Shown here: positions 1 to 5,654 of the stretch, one piece after another
Layout: each line of letters starts with the position of its first letter
Numbering within the stretch: the first letter of the stretch is position 1
The notes under the pieces: model-generated
What the model saw: only the letters and a program-made list of their open reading frames with translations
What the model was told of the DNA's origin: nothing
Databases searched by the model: none
Position numbers and translations under genes: made by a program
DNA from: Christensenella sp. UBA5399
Lineage (GTDB): Bacteria > Bacillota > Clostridia > Christensenellales > Christensenellaceae
NCBI GenBank assembly: GCA_002407725.1
Contig: DHOD01000055.1
Coordinates: 2,767-8,481 of the forward strand
DNA length: 5,715 bases
Direction: 5' to 3'

Positions 1-1276
1 GAAGGTCGGCGTGTTCCCTGTTTTCGGTATAAAATTGCTGGAATACGCGCCGTAGGTCGGCCTCCCTGATGCCGGGCCCGGAATCCGTAACTGTAAATTC
101 CACCATTCCTTCACCGGGAAGTTTTTTGACTGCGATCCCAATCGCCCCGCCGGGCGGCATATGCTTGGCAGCGTTGTCCAGCAGGTTGACAAAAACCTGC
201 TCTACCAGCTTTGCATCCATGGGCAGCATCAATACGTCATCAGGCATCTCCACATCGACATCCAGCGCGGGATACCGTTTGGAAATATGCGCGACCGCGC
301 TTTCAATGACTTCTTCCACCGCTTCCATCTGCTTGTTCAGCACAATGCTGCCATCGTGCAGGCGGGTCAGGCTCAGTATATTGACCACCATGGCATGCAG
401 CCAGTCGGCGTCCTTATAGATATCGGCGGCAAGCTGCCGGGCGGGGCCATTGTCCTGCAGCCGGGCCTCCAGCATTTCGGCCGTCCCCATGATGCCGGTC
501 AGAGGCGTACGGAGATCGTGCGAAATCGACCGCAAAAGCGTGGCGCGGTAGCGTTCCTGCTCTGTTTCTTCACGCGACCGGCGATGCCGCTCCGCCGACC
601 GGAGCCTGTCCATTGCCAGCGCAGTGCTTTCCAGCATCGAATGCAGCAGCCGCAACTGCTTTTCATTCAGCTTTTTTGCGTTTGCAGCTGGGATATACAG
701 CATGCCAAGCACCTCTGTGCTGCCCTGTATCGGCCAATTATACGCTTTCCCAACTTCTATATCCCCCAAAGCATCTTTATCCACACCTTCGCACAGGCAA
801 ACAGCGTCGCAACCAAAACTGCTGCTGATCGCACCCGCGGTTATGCGCGCAATATCTCCTATATCATTTGCCGGGGAAAGCTGCCTTGTCAAATCATAAA
901 GGGCTTTTGCCTCCGTCTCACGGTCTTGCGCGTCGCGTGCGTTTTTTTGTGCGCGCGACGTCAACGTACCTGTGACCAGCGCCGTTACGGCCAGTGTCGC
1001 AAATGTGATGATGTAATTGAGGTCGTCGACCGCAAACGCAAAATACGGCAACACGAAAAAATAATAAAAAAGAAATGTGGCCAGCACCGCGGCCAGTATG
1101 CCAAAAGCCATGCGCCGCGTAAGCCATGCGGTCAGCACCACAGAGAGCAGGTATACAAGCACAATGTTGGTATCCTGAAACCCTGTCCGCCGGAACAAAA
1201 AACCAAGCAGTGACGCAACGGCAAGCAACGCCGCCATGATCGCGATATTTTTCAAGATTAGCTTTACGTTTTCCAT
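1..1276 (-). CDS. KdpD-type sensor histidine kinase (DUF4118/GAF-like/HisKA/HATPase), C-terminus beyond the window
   Basis: Membrane sensor kinase that would autophosphorylate on His and pass phosphate to a response regulator (KdpE-type in this family). The visible 425 residues begin with four hydrophobic segments (about 10-28, 37-53, 57-79, 87-105) matching the DUF4118 membrane domain of KdpD, including the FFVLPYFAFAV stretch near 73-83. A GAF-like region (about 125-222) and a charged linker follow. The H-box SISHDLRTPLTG has phospho-acceptor His253. The N-box VNLLDNAAKH spans 363-372 and the G1 box DSGPGI 398-403; the frame is still open at the window edge. The KdpD N-terminal cytoplasmic sensor and USP domains of full-length KdpD are absent: the protein starts right at the membrane domain. 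The ATG at 1276 has no Shine-Dalgarno but has a TATAAT six bases upstream. Family assignment is firm; a role in potassium control is only inferred, so no symbol is given. Confidence 0.93.
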   Translation of the reverse strand, partial: MENVKLILKNIAIMAALLAVASLLGFLFRRTGFQDTNIVLVYLLSVVLTAWLTRRMAFGILAAVLATFLFYYFFVLPYFAFAVDDLNYIITFATLAVTALVTGTLTSRAQKNARDAQDRETEAKALYDLTRQLSPANDIGDIARITAGAISSSFGCDAVCLCEGVDKDALGDIEVGKAYNWPIQGSTEVLGMLYIPAANAKKLNEKQLRLLHSMLESTALAMDRLRSAERHRRSREETEQERYRATLLRSISHDLRTPLTGIMGTAEMLEARLQDNGPARQLAADIYKDADWLHAMVVNILSLTRLHDGSIVLNKQMEAVEEVIESAVAHISKRYPALDVDVEMPDDVLMLPMDAKLVEQVFVNLLDNAAKHMPPGGAIGIAVKKLPGEGMVEFTVTDSGPGIREADLRRVFQQFYTENREHADL

Positions 1277-1282
1277 ACCACC

Positions 1283-1311
1283 ATTATATGACCAGCGGGC
1301 GCTGTGCGCAA
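1283..1311 (-). promoter_or_regulatory. Promoter for the sensor kinase, apparently leaderless
   Basis: On the minus strand TTGCGC (1311-1306) is followed after 17 bases by a perfect TATAAT (1288-1283). Only six bases (GGTGGT) separate the -10 box from the kinase ATG at 1276, so transcription would be expected to start at or within a base or two of the start codon. The -35 matches consensus at only three of six positions, while the -10 is perfect. Transcription start is inferred from spacing. Confidence 0.55.
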
Positions 1312-1342
1312 ATCAAACATAAAAAGCACGGTTCATTGAAGC

Positions 1343-1386
1343 AAATCAAAAAGATGCCACACTTACGCGTGGCATCTTTTTGGTTT
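1343..1386 (-). terminator. Intrinsic terminator after serC-serA
   Basis: Perfect inverted repeat: the arm 1348-1360 (AAAAAGATGCCAC on the plus strand) pairs with 1369-1381 around an 8-base loop. A further C-G pair at 1347/1382, a wobble and three A-T pairs extend the stem outward. The GC-rich core GATGCCAC is flanked by A and T runs, giving a U-tract on the transcript of either strand. It lies just after the serA stop at 1394 and should end the serC-serA message; nothing on the plus strand here needs a terminator. It also separates that operon from the kinase gene downstream on the same strand. Confidence 0.9.
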
Positions 1387-1393
1387 ATATTCG

Positions 1394-2563
1394 TTATATT
1401 TTCCGTGCTTTGATGATTCCTTCAATGGCGCAAATATCATTGTAGAGCGCATCGGGCAGCTCGTTGTCCAGGTTGATGACCGTGTACGCGATATCCCCGC
1501 GCGATTTGTTGACCATTTCGGAAATGTTGATGCCGTGCGTCGCGACCGTCTGGGTGATCTGCCCCACCATATTAGGCAGGTTTTTGTGTATGATCGTCAG
1601 TCGGGCAGTATCGGAAGGCGGCACAATGCACTCGGGCATGTTGATGGAGTTGACGATGGTGCCCGTCAGGAAGAAGTCGCTCAGCTGCTTTGCCGCCATC
1701 ACTGCGCAATTCTCCTCGCTCTCCGGCGTGGACGCGCCCAGGTGCGGAATAGCAATCACGCCCTTGCGGTCAATCATATCGTCATCCGGGAAATCGGTCA
1801 CATAGCTTTTGACTGTGCCGGCGTCAATTGCATCAAACAGCGACGTTGTTTTGACAAGCCCGCCACGTGCAAAGTTCATGATGATAACGCCTTCCTTCAT
1901 TTTGGAAAATTCCGGCGTGGCTAAAAAGTTTTTGTTGTCCGCCGTCTGCGGAATGTGCAGCGATATAAAATCCGATGCCGCCAGCAGTTCGTCCAGCTTC
2001 TCGGCCCTGTGTGTGCGTGTGGAGATTGTCCACGCGCGGTCGACCGACATATATGGGTCGTAGCCGATCACGTCCATACCGATGGCCGCGGCCGTGTTGG
2101 CAACCAATATGCCAATGGCGCCAAGGCCAATAACGCCCAGCGTTTTGCCCGCAAGCTCGCCGCCCACAAACTGGCCCTTGCCCTTCTCCACCAGTTTCGG
2201 CACCTCGTCGCCTTTACCCTTCAGCGTCTTGGCCCAGTCGTACGCATCAAACAGGTTGCGCGAAGCGGCAACCATGGCGCCCAGCACCAGTTCCTTTACG
2301 CCGTTGGCATTGGCGCCCGGTGTGTTGAAAACAACAACGCCCTGCTCGGTACACTGGTCGCAGGGGATGTTGTTGACGCCCGCGCCCGCCCGCGCGATGG
2401 CAAGCAGCCGATTGGGAAAATCAACACTGTGGCAGTCGGCGCTGCGGACAATCAGCCCGTCCGCCTCGCTGTCCTCCATATGGCTGGATACGTTGAATTC
2501 TTCTTTGGGCAGGTAATCATAAATTACCGGCGAAATTTTGTTCATTTTTTTTATGTTATACAT
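1394..2563 (-). CDS. serA: D-3-phosphoglycerate dehydrogenase with ACT domain
   Basis: Cytosolic enzyme oxidising 3-phosphoglycerate to 3-phosphohydroxypyruvate with NAD, the first step of serine synthesis. The 389 residues show a D-2-hydroxyacid dehydrogenase fold with the nucleotide-binding GLGAIG at 146-151 and Asp169 (YDP) at the end of beta-2, suited to NAD. The substrate/catalytic Arg233 lies in NFARGG and the catalytic His274 in PHLGAST. An ACT domain covers about 319-389; HKN (His326, Asn328) and Asn346 match positions that bind serine in E. coli SerA, so feedback inhibition by serine is plausible. Oddity: the acid expected as Glu of the His-Glu pair aligns with Asp261 in DFPDDD. I chose the ATG at 2563 because it overlaps the serC stop as TGATG and sits 8 bases after GGAG; an in-frame GTG at 2566 is the alternative (390 aa). 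It is cotranscribed with serC. Confidence 0.97.
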   Translation of the reverse strand: MYNIKKMNKISPVIYDYLPKEEFNVSSHMEDSEADGLIVRSADCHSVDFPNRLLAIARAGAGVNNIPCDQCTEQGVVVFNTPGANANGVKELVLGAMVAASRNLFDAYDWAKTLKGKGDEVPKLVEKGKGQFVGGELAGKTLGVIGLGAIGILVANTAAAIGMDVIGYDPYMSVDRAWTISTRTHRAEKLDELLAASDFISLHIPQTADNKNFLATPEFSKMKEGVIIMNFARGGLVKTTSLFDAIDAGTVKSYVTDFPDDDMIDRKGVIAIPHLGASTPESEENCAVMAAKQLSDFFLTGTIVNSINMPECIVPPSDTARLTIIHKNLPNMVGQITQTVATHGINISEMVNKSRGDIAYTVINLDNELPDALYNDICAIEGIIKARKI

Positions 2564-3642
2564 CACGCGTTCTCCATTTCAAATTTTTTCATGAACCCAA
2601 TCAATGTGTCCACACCCGCCTCCGGCATTGCGTTGTATATGCTGGCGCGCATACCGCCTACGCTGCGGTGCCCCTTCAGGTTGACCATACCGGCCTCCTT
2701 AGCTCCCTTGACAAATGCCGCGTCCTTGTCGGCATCCCCCGTCACAAACGTGACGTTCATCATCGAGCGGTCCTGCTTGCGCACAGGGTTGGAGAACAAC
2801 GCCGAGTTGTCAATGAAATCGTACAGCTTACCCGCCTTGCGTTCGTTTAACTGCTGCATGGCGGCAACGCCACCCTGCTTTTTCAACCACTGGAACACCA
2901 GCCCCGCAATGTAGATGGCATATGTGGGCGGCGTATTGAACATGGAGCCGTTTTCCGCCTGCGTTTTGTACGACAGCATGTGCGGCAGGTCGTCGGGCGC
3001 TTTATCATAGATATCGCCGTTTACAATCGCCACAGTGACGCCCGCAGGACCGATGTTTTTCTGCGCGCCCGCGTAAATCAAACCGTAATCGTTGACGTCC
3101 AGCTCTTCGGAAAGAATACACGAAGACATGTCCGACACGATGGGCAGCTTGGTATCCGGCAGTTGGGTAAACCGTGTGCCGTAAATCGTGTTGTTGGATG
3201 TGATGTGCACATAGTCGGCGTCGTCCGTAAACATGGATGCGTCCGTCTGCGGGATATACGAGAACGTATCGTCCTCGCTGGACGCGACCACATTGGCTTC
3301 GCCCACAAACTTGGCTTCGGCAATCGCTTTTTTGGCCCAGGCGCCTGTTTTGATAAAATGCGCCTTTTTATATTTTGTCATCAAATTCATGGGCACCATC
3401 AAAAACTGCAGCGACGCGCCACCCTGCAAAAACATGACCTTGTAGCTGTCGGGAATGTGCATCAGCGACCGCAAATCCGCCTCCGCGGCATCGAATATCT
3501 CCTGATAGTCCTTGGAACGGTGGCTCATTTCCATCACGTTCATGCCGCTCGATTCGTAAGAAATAAAATCGGCCTTTGCCTGCTCCAGAACTTCCAGTGG
3601 CAGGACAGCCGGCCCCGCCGAAAAATTGTACACTCTTTCCAT
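2563..3642 (-). CDS. serC: Phosphoserine aminotransferase
   Basis: PLP-dependent class V aminotransferase that converts 3-phosphohydroxypyruvate and glutamate to O-phosphoserine and 2-oxoglutarate, the second step of serine synthesis; in many bacteria it also serves pyridoxal phosphate synthesis. At 359 residues it is full length. The start YNFSAGPAVLP is typical. His41-Arg42 (SHRSK) are the substrate phosphate-binding pair, Trp102 (GAWA) stacks on PLP, Thr152 and Asp171 (SDMSS) contact the cofactor, and Lys195 in GAQKNIGPAG is the Schiff-base lysine. NTPPTY at 236-241 and GGMRASIYNAM at 329-339 (Arg332) complete the signature. The ATG at 3642 follows GGAGGGG (3657-3651) with 8 bases between, a very strong ribosome binding site. 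It is the first gene of the serC-serA operon, driven by the promoter at 3730-3758. Residue roles come from the E. coli enzyme. Confidence 0.98.
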   Translation of the reverse strand: MERVYNFSAGPAVLPLEVLEQAKADFISYESSGMNVMEMSHRSKDYQEIFDAAEADLRSLMHIPDSYKVMFLQGGASLQFLMVPMNLMTKYKKAHFIKTGAWAKKAIAEAKFVGEANVVASSEDDTFSYIPQTDASMFTDDADYVHITSNNTIYGTRFTQLPDTKLPIVSDMSSCILSEELDVNDYGLIYAGAQKNIGPAGVTVAIVNGDIYDKAPDDLPHMLSYKTQAENGSMFNTPPTYAIYIAGLVFQWLKKQGGVAAMQQLNERKAGKLYDFIDNSALFSNPVRKQDRSMMNVTFVTGDADKDAAFVKGAKEAGMVNLKGHRSVGGMRASIYNAMPEAGVDTLIGFMKKFEMENA

Positions 3643-3706
3643 TTTTGACGCCCCTCCATATAATTAAAAAATATTTTCACCCGCAAATAGCGGTTTTGTA
3701 CAATTT

Positions 3707-3720
3707 GTGAATTTATTCAC
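3707..3720. repeat. Short perfect palindrome at the serC transcription start
   Basis: GTGAAT-TT-ATTCAC, a 6+2+6 perfect inverted repeat. It begins about three bases downstream of the predicted serC start (near 3723), a usual place for a repressor operator, and could also form a small 5' hairpin in the mRNA. With only six-base AT-rich arms, chance occurrence is possible. No regulator is identified. Confidence 0.35.
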
Positions 3721-3729
3721 TATTATATT

Positions 3730-3758
3730 ATTATACTTCCTACACACACTCTTTTCAA
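3730..3758 (-). promoter_or_regulatory. serC-serA promoter
   Basis: Minus-strand TTGAAA (3758-3753) lies 17 bases from a perfect TATAAT (3735-3730), giving 11 of 12 consensus bases with ideal spacing for the housekeeping sigma factor. The start is predicted near 3723, leaving an 80-base leader to the ATG at 3642. The leader carries the palindrome at 3707-3720, a weak CCGC/GCGG hairpin (3681-3693) and the strong Shine-Dalgarno at 3657-3651. It is too short for a T-box. Confidence 0.82.
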
Positions 3759-3767
3759 CATAATAAT

Positions 3768-3811
3768 ACGGATGGGAAATATACACAATTGTTTTTTTTG
3801 CAGCCATCCGT
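3768..3811. repeat. 8-bp inverted repeat between the divergent serC and rarA promoters
   Basis: ACGGATGG (3768-3775) is perfectly repeated in inverse as CCATCCGT (3804-3811) with 28 bases between. Near its centre is the palindrome ACAATTGT (3785-3792), followed by a T8 run (3792-3799). The right arm ends on the first base of the candidate rarA -35, and the left arm lies 10 bases from the outer edge of the serC -35. The arms are outside both predicted transcripts, so a DNA-level site (a two-site operator) is likelier than an RNA hairpin. The binding protein is unknown. Confidence 0.45.
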
Positions 3812-3839
3812 TGTGGCAGTTTGCAGAATACTATATAAT
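3811..3839 (+). promoter_or_regulatory. Candidate upstream rarA promoter
   Basis: TTGTGG (3811-3816), 17 bases, then a perfect TATAAT (3834-3839). The -35 is only half consensus. The start would be near 3846, giving a leader of about 118 bases to the ATG at 3964 that includes the weak terminator-like hairpin at 3872-3905. The -35 abuts the inverted repeat at 3768-3811. Confidence 0.5.
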
Positions 3840-3871
3840 TGTCACGCTATCATCCTTGGCCAAATAATAAA

Positions 3872-3905
3872 AAGCCTAAACAGATCGAAAAAAGGGCTTC
3901 TTTTT
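3872..3905 (+). other. Weak terminator-like hairpin in the rarA leader
   Basis: AAGCC (3872-3876) pairs with GGCTT (3895-3899), with an extra T-G pair inside, around a loop of about 16 bases; C and five T follow (3900-3905). The form resembles an intrinsic terminator, but the stem is only 5-6 pairs, so strong termination is doubtful. It lies between the two candidate rarA promoters and would act only on transcripts from the upstream one. Confidence 0.25.
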
Positions 3906-3913
3906 GTTATAAT
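3885..3913 (+). promoter_or_regulatory. Candidate proximal rarA promoter
   Basis: TCGAAA (3885-3890, four of six consensus bases), 17 bases, then a perfect TATAAT (3908-3913). The start would be near 3920, just upstream of the AAAGGA ribosome binding site at 3929-3934. This gives a short leader that skips the hairpin at 3872-3905. It is better placed than the promoter at 3811-3839, though both may work. Confidence 0.55.
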
Positions 3914-3928
3914 GAATTTATCAGAGTG

Positions 3929-3952
3929 AAAGGACTGCAAATGCAAATTTGC
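3929..3952 (+). promoter_or_regulatory. rarA ribosome binding site with a decoy ATG in a GCAA-tetraloop hairpin
   Basis: AAAGGA (3929-3934) is the only good Shine-Dalgarno near rarA. The ATG at the normal distance (3941, six bases on) is out of frame with rarA. Directly after the site, GCAAAT (3937-3942) pairs perfectly with ATTTGC (3947-3952) around a GCAA loop, which would bury that ATG. If the hairpin folds, the path from AAAGGA to the in-frame ATG at 3964 shortens from 29 to about 13 unpaired bases. Sequence and pairing are seen directly; the role is inferred. Confidence 0.4.
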
Positions 3953-3963
3953 TTACAAAACGA

Positions 3964-5274
3964 ATGGATCTTTTTTCGCAAAATATCAAGAAAAACGCGC
4001 CGCTTGCAGACAGGATGCGCCCGCAGACACTGGACGATTTTTTGGGGCAGCGGCATATCGTGGGCGAAGGCACGTTGCTTCGGCGGGCCATCGAGGCGGA
4101 CAGGCTTGGCTCGTGCATCTTCTGGGGGCCGCCCGGTACGGGCAAGAGCACGCTGGCAGAGATCATCGCCAACACCACGGGCAGCGATTTTTATAAATTA
4201 AACGCGGTCACCAGCGGGGTCAAGGATGTGCGCGAGGTCATTGACAAGGCGGAAAACGCGCTCAAGATGTACGAGCGCGAAAGCTTCCTGCTGCTGGACG
4301 AGTGCCACCGCTGGTCCAAATCGCAATCGGACAGCGTACTGCCCGCAATGGAGAAAGGCATTATCAAACTGATCGGCTCTACTACGGAAAACCCCATGGC
4401 ATCCATGACCAACGCGATTGTGTCGCGGTCGCGGCTTTTTGAATTCTACCCGCTTGGGCAGGAGGATATCTCCGAGGCTATCTACCGCGCGGTAGCCGAC
4501 CCGGCGCGCGGGTACGGCAATATGAAAATCGAGATTTCCGGCGATGCTGCCGACCACTGGGCGGACATTGCCGAAGGCGACGCGCGCACCGCCTTAAATG
4601 CGCTGGAGCTTGCCATACTGACAACATCCCCTGACGAGGACGGCGTTGTGCACATCACGCTGGAGATTGCGGAACAAAGCATCCAGCAGCGCGCCGTCCG
4701 CATGGACGATAACGAATATTACGACATGCTTTCCGCATTTTGCAAATCGCTTCGCGGCAGCGACAGCGACGCGGCGCTTTTCTGGTTTTCCCGCATGGTA
4801 CAGGGCGGTATGGACCCACGCGTCCCCGTGCGCCGCATGATGGCGCACGCCAGCGAGGACGTGGGCCTTGCCAACCCCAGCGTTCTCAACCAGTGTGTGG
4901 CAGCCATGCAGGCGCTGGAGTTCAACGGCATGCCGGAGGCGCGGCTCAACATTGCGCAGGCAATCATCTATCTGTGCGAATCGCCCAAGAGCAACAGCGT
5001 GGTGATGGCCATTGACGCGGCGGCGCACGACGCCAAAAACACCAACATCAAAAAAGTGCCGCCCTATCTGCAGGACGGCAACTTTGAAAAGGCCAAGCAC
5101 GACCAGCAAAGCGCGCAGTATAAATACGCGCACAACTATCCGCATCATTATGTGGAGCAACAATACCTGCCCGACGAGCTGAAGGATAAGGTTTATTACA
5201 AACCGTCTTTTGAGGGATATGAGAAGAAGATACACGAATACCGTAAGTTTATTGGGAAGAAAGATAAAGATTAA
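3964..5274 (+). CDS. rarA: Replication-associated recombination protein A (RarA/MgsA), AAA+ ATPase
   Basis: Cytosolic AAA+ ATPase of the RarA/MgsA/WRNIP1 family, related to clamp-loader subunits and acting at stalled replication forks. In the 436-residue product the N-terminus MDLFSQN leads to APLADRMRPQTLDDFLGQ. Walker A GPPGTGKST is at 55-63 (Lys61), Walker B LLLDECH at 109-115 (Asp112, Glu113) and sensor 1 GSTTENP at 138-144. Candidate arginine-finger residues are Arg155/Arg157 in SRSRLFEF; sensor 2 is GDART at 205-209. The C-terminal tetramerisation domain shows FCKSLRGSDSDAALFW, ASEDVGLANP and the near-invariant NYPHHYVEQQYLPD. Length is normal. Walker B reads DECHRW rather than the common DEIHRF, probably a lineage variant. 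I chose the ATG at 3964 because MDLF is the usual family start; a TTG at 3949 would add five residues. Neither has a well-spaced Shine-Dalgarno. It is transcribed divergently from serC and ends in a 4-base overlap with convergent fluC. Confidence 0.97.
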   Translation: MDLFSQNIKKNAPLADRMRPQTLDDFLGQRHIVGEGTLLRRAIEADRLGSCIFWGPPGTGKSTLAEIIANTTGSDFYKLNAVTSGVKDVREVIDKAENALKMYERESFLLLDECHRWSKSQSDSVLPAMEKGIIKLIGSTTENPMASMTNAIVSRSRLFEFYPLGQEDISEAIYRAVADPARGYGNMKIEISGDAADHWADIAEGDARTALNALELAILTTSPDEDGVVHITLEIAEQSIQQRAVRMDDNEYYDMLSAFCKSLRGSDSDAALFWFSRMVQGGMDPRVPVRRMMAHASEDVGLANPSVLNQCVAAMQALEFNGMPEARLNIAQAIIYLCESPKSNSVVMAIDAAAHDAKNTNIKKVPPYLQDGNFEKAKHDQQSAQYKYAHNYPHHYVEQQYLPDELKDKVYYKPSFEGYEKKIHEYRKFIGKKDKD

Positions 5275-5654
5275 CGCCCGCCCATAACAGTCTGCACCGT
5301 CATTTTGCCCGCAAACACGCCAACGACGCAAAGCACTGCGCTCACTGCCGCATACGCGATGCCGAGCGCTATTTTACCTTCGTTCAGCAGGCCAAACGTT
5401 TCGAGTGAGAATGTAGAAAACGTGGTAAACCCGCCGCAAAGGCCCACCGTAAGAAACAGGTACAGCCGCGGATCCATTGTGACAAACTGCGCGTTATAAT
5501 CCGTCACGGCGCCAATAATAAAAGAACCTGCAAAATTGATGATCAGCGTCCCCAACGGAAACGCCCATGCAAAGGCCGAAAACCCAAGCCCGATCAAATA
5601 GCGGGCAATTGCGCCAATAAAGCCACCCAGCCCGACAAATACACAATGCAACAT
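5271..5654 (-). CDS. fluC: Fluoride ion channel FluC (CrcB)
   Basis: Small inner-membrane fluoride channel (crcB family) that exports fluoride as a dimer. The 127 residues are normal length and form four hydrophobic segments. Motifs in order: GGFIGAIARY near the start (conserved Arg18), PLGTLIINFAGSFIIG with pore Asn40, and GLCGGFTTFSTFS (about 71-83), the break in TM3 carrying the two pore Phe (79, 82) and the central sodium-site backbone; Glu85 follows. The ATG at 5654 lies six bases after AGGAGG (5666-5661); the adjacent in-frame ATG at 5657 would have only three and add one Met. A single copy in the window fits a dual-topology homodimer, but a partner copy could lie outside. The stop is TTA on the plus strand, overlapping the rarA stop. 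No fluoride riboswitch is visible in the 58 bases upstream. It may be cotranscribed with a gene to the right. Confidence 0.96.
   Translation of the reverse strand: MLHCVFVGLGGFIGAIARYLIGLGFSAFAWAFPLGTLIINFAGSFIIGAVTDYNAQFVTMDPRLYLFLTVGLCGGFTTFSTFSLETFGLLNEGKIALGIAYAAVSAVLCVVGVFAGKMTVQTVMGGR

Noticed and set aside
161..1213. 350-codon open frame on the plus strand opposite the sensor kinase
   Set aside because: Its translation is low-complexity in character, rich in Arg, His, Gln and Cys, with no recognisable domain, while the minus strand reads a clear KdpD-type kinase across the same bases.
1955..2914. 319-codon plus-strand frame spanning the serA-serC junction
   Set aside because: It crosses two well-supported antisense genes, has no ribosome binding site and no family signature; it is a by-product of their codon usage.
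3643..3723. T-box or serine-responsive riboswitch in the serC leader
   Set aside because: The leader is about 80 bases, lacks a T-box sequence, specifier stem or terminator of useful strength; the CCGC/GCGG hairpin has only four pairs.
3839..4201. 120-codon plus-strand frame overlapping the rarA start
   Set aside because: It begins at a TTG inside a -10 box and reads rarA out of frame into Arg/Ser-rich sequence; only its internal ATG at 3941 is of interest and is reported separately.
4303..4326. DECHRWSKSQSD Walker B region of RarA as a sign of altered ATPase
   Set aside because: The Asp-Glu pair and the following His-Arg are intact; the Cys and Trp changes look like a Clostridia lineage variant, not loss of function.
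4594..5331. 245-codon minus-strand frame opposite rarA and the end of fluC
   Set aside because: The composition (runs of Val, Leu, His, Arg) is typical of antisense reading of a coding strand; it overlaps fluC in a different frame and has no start context.
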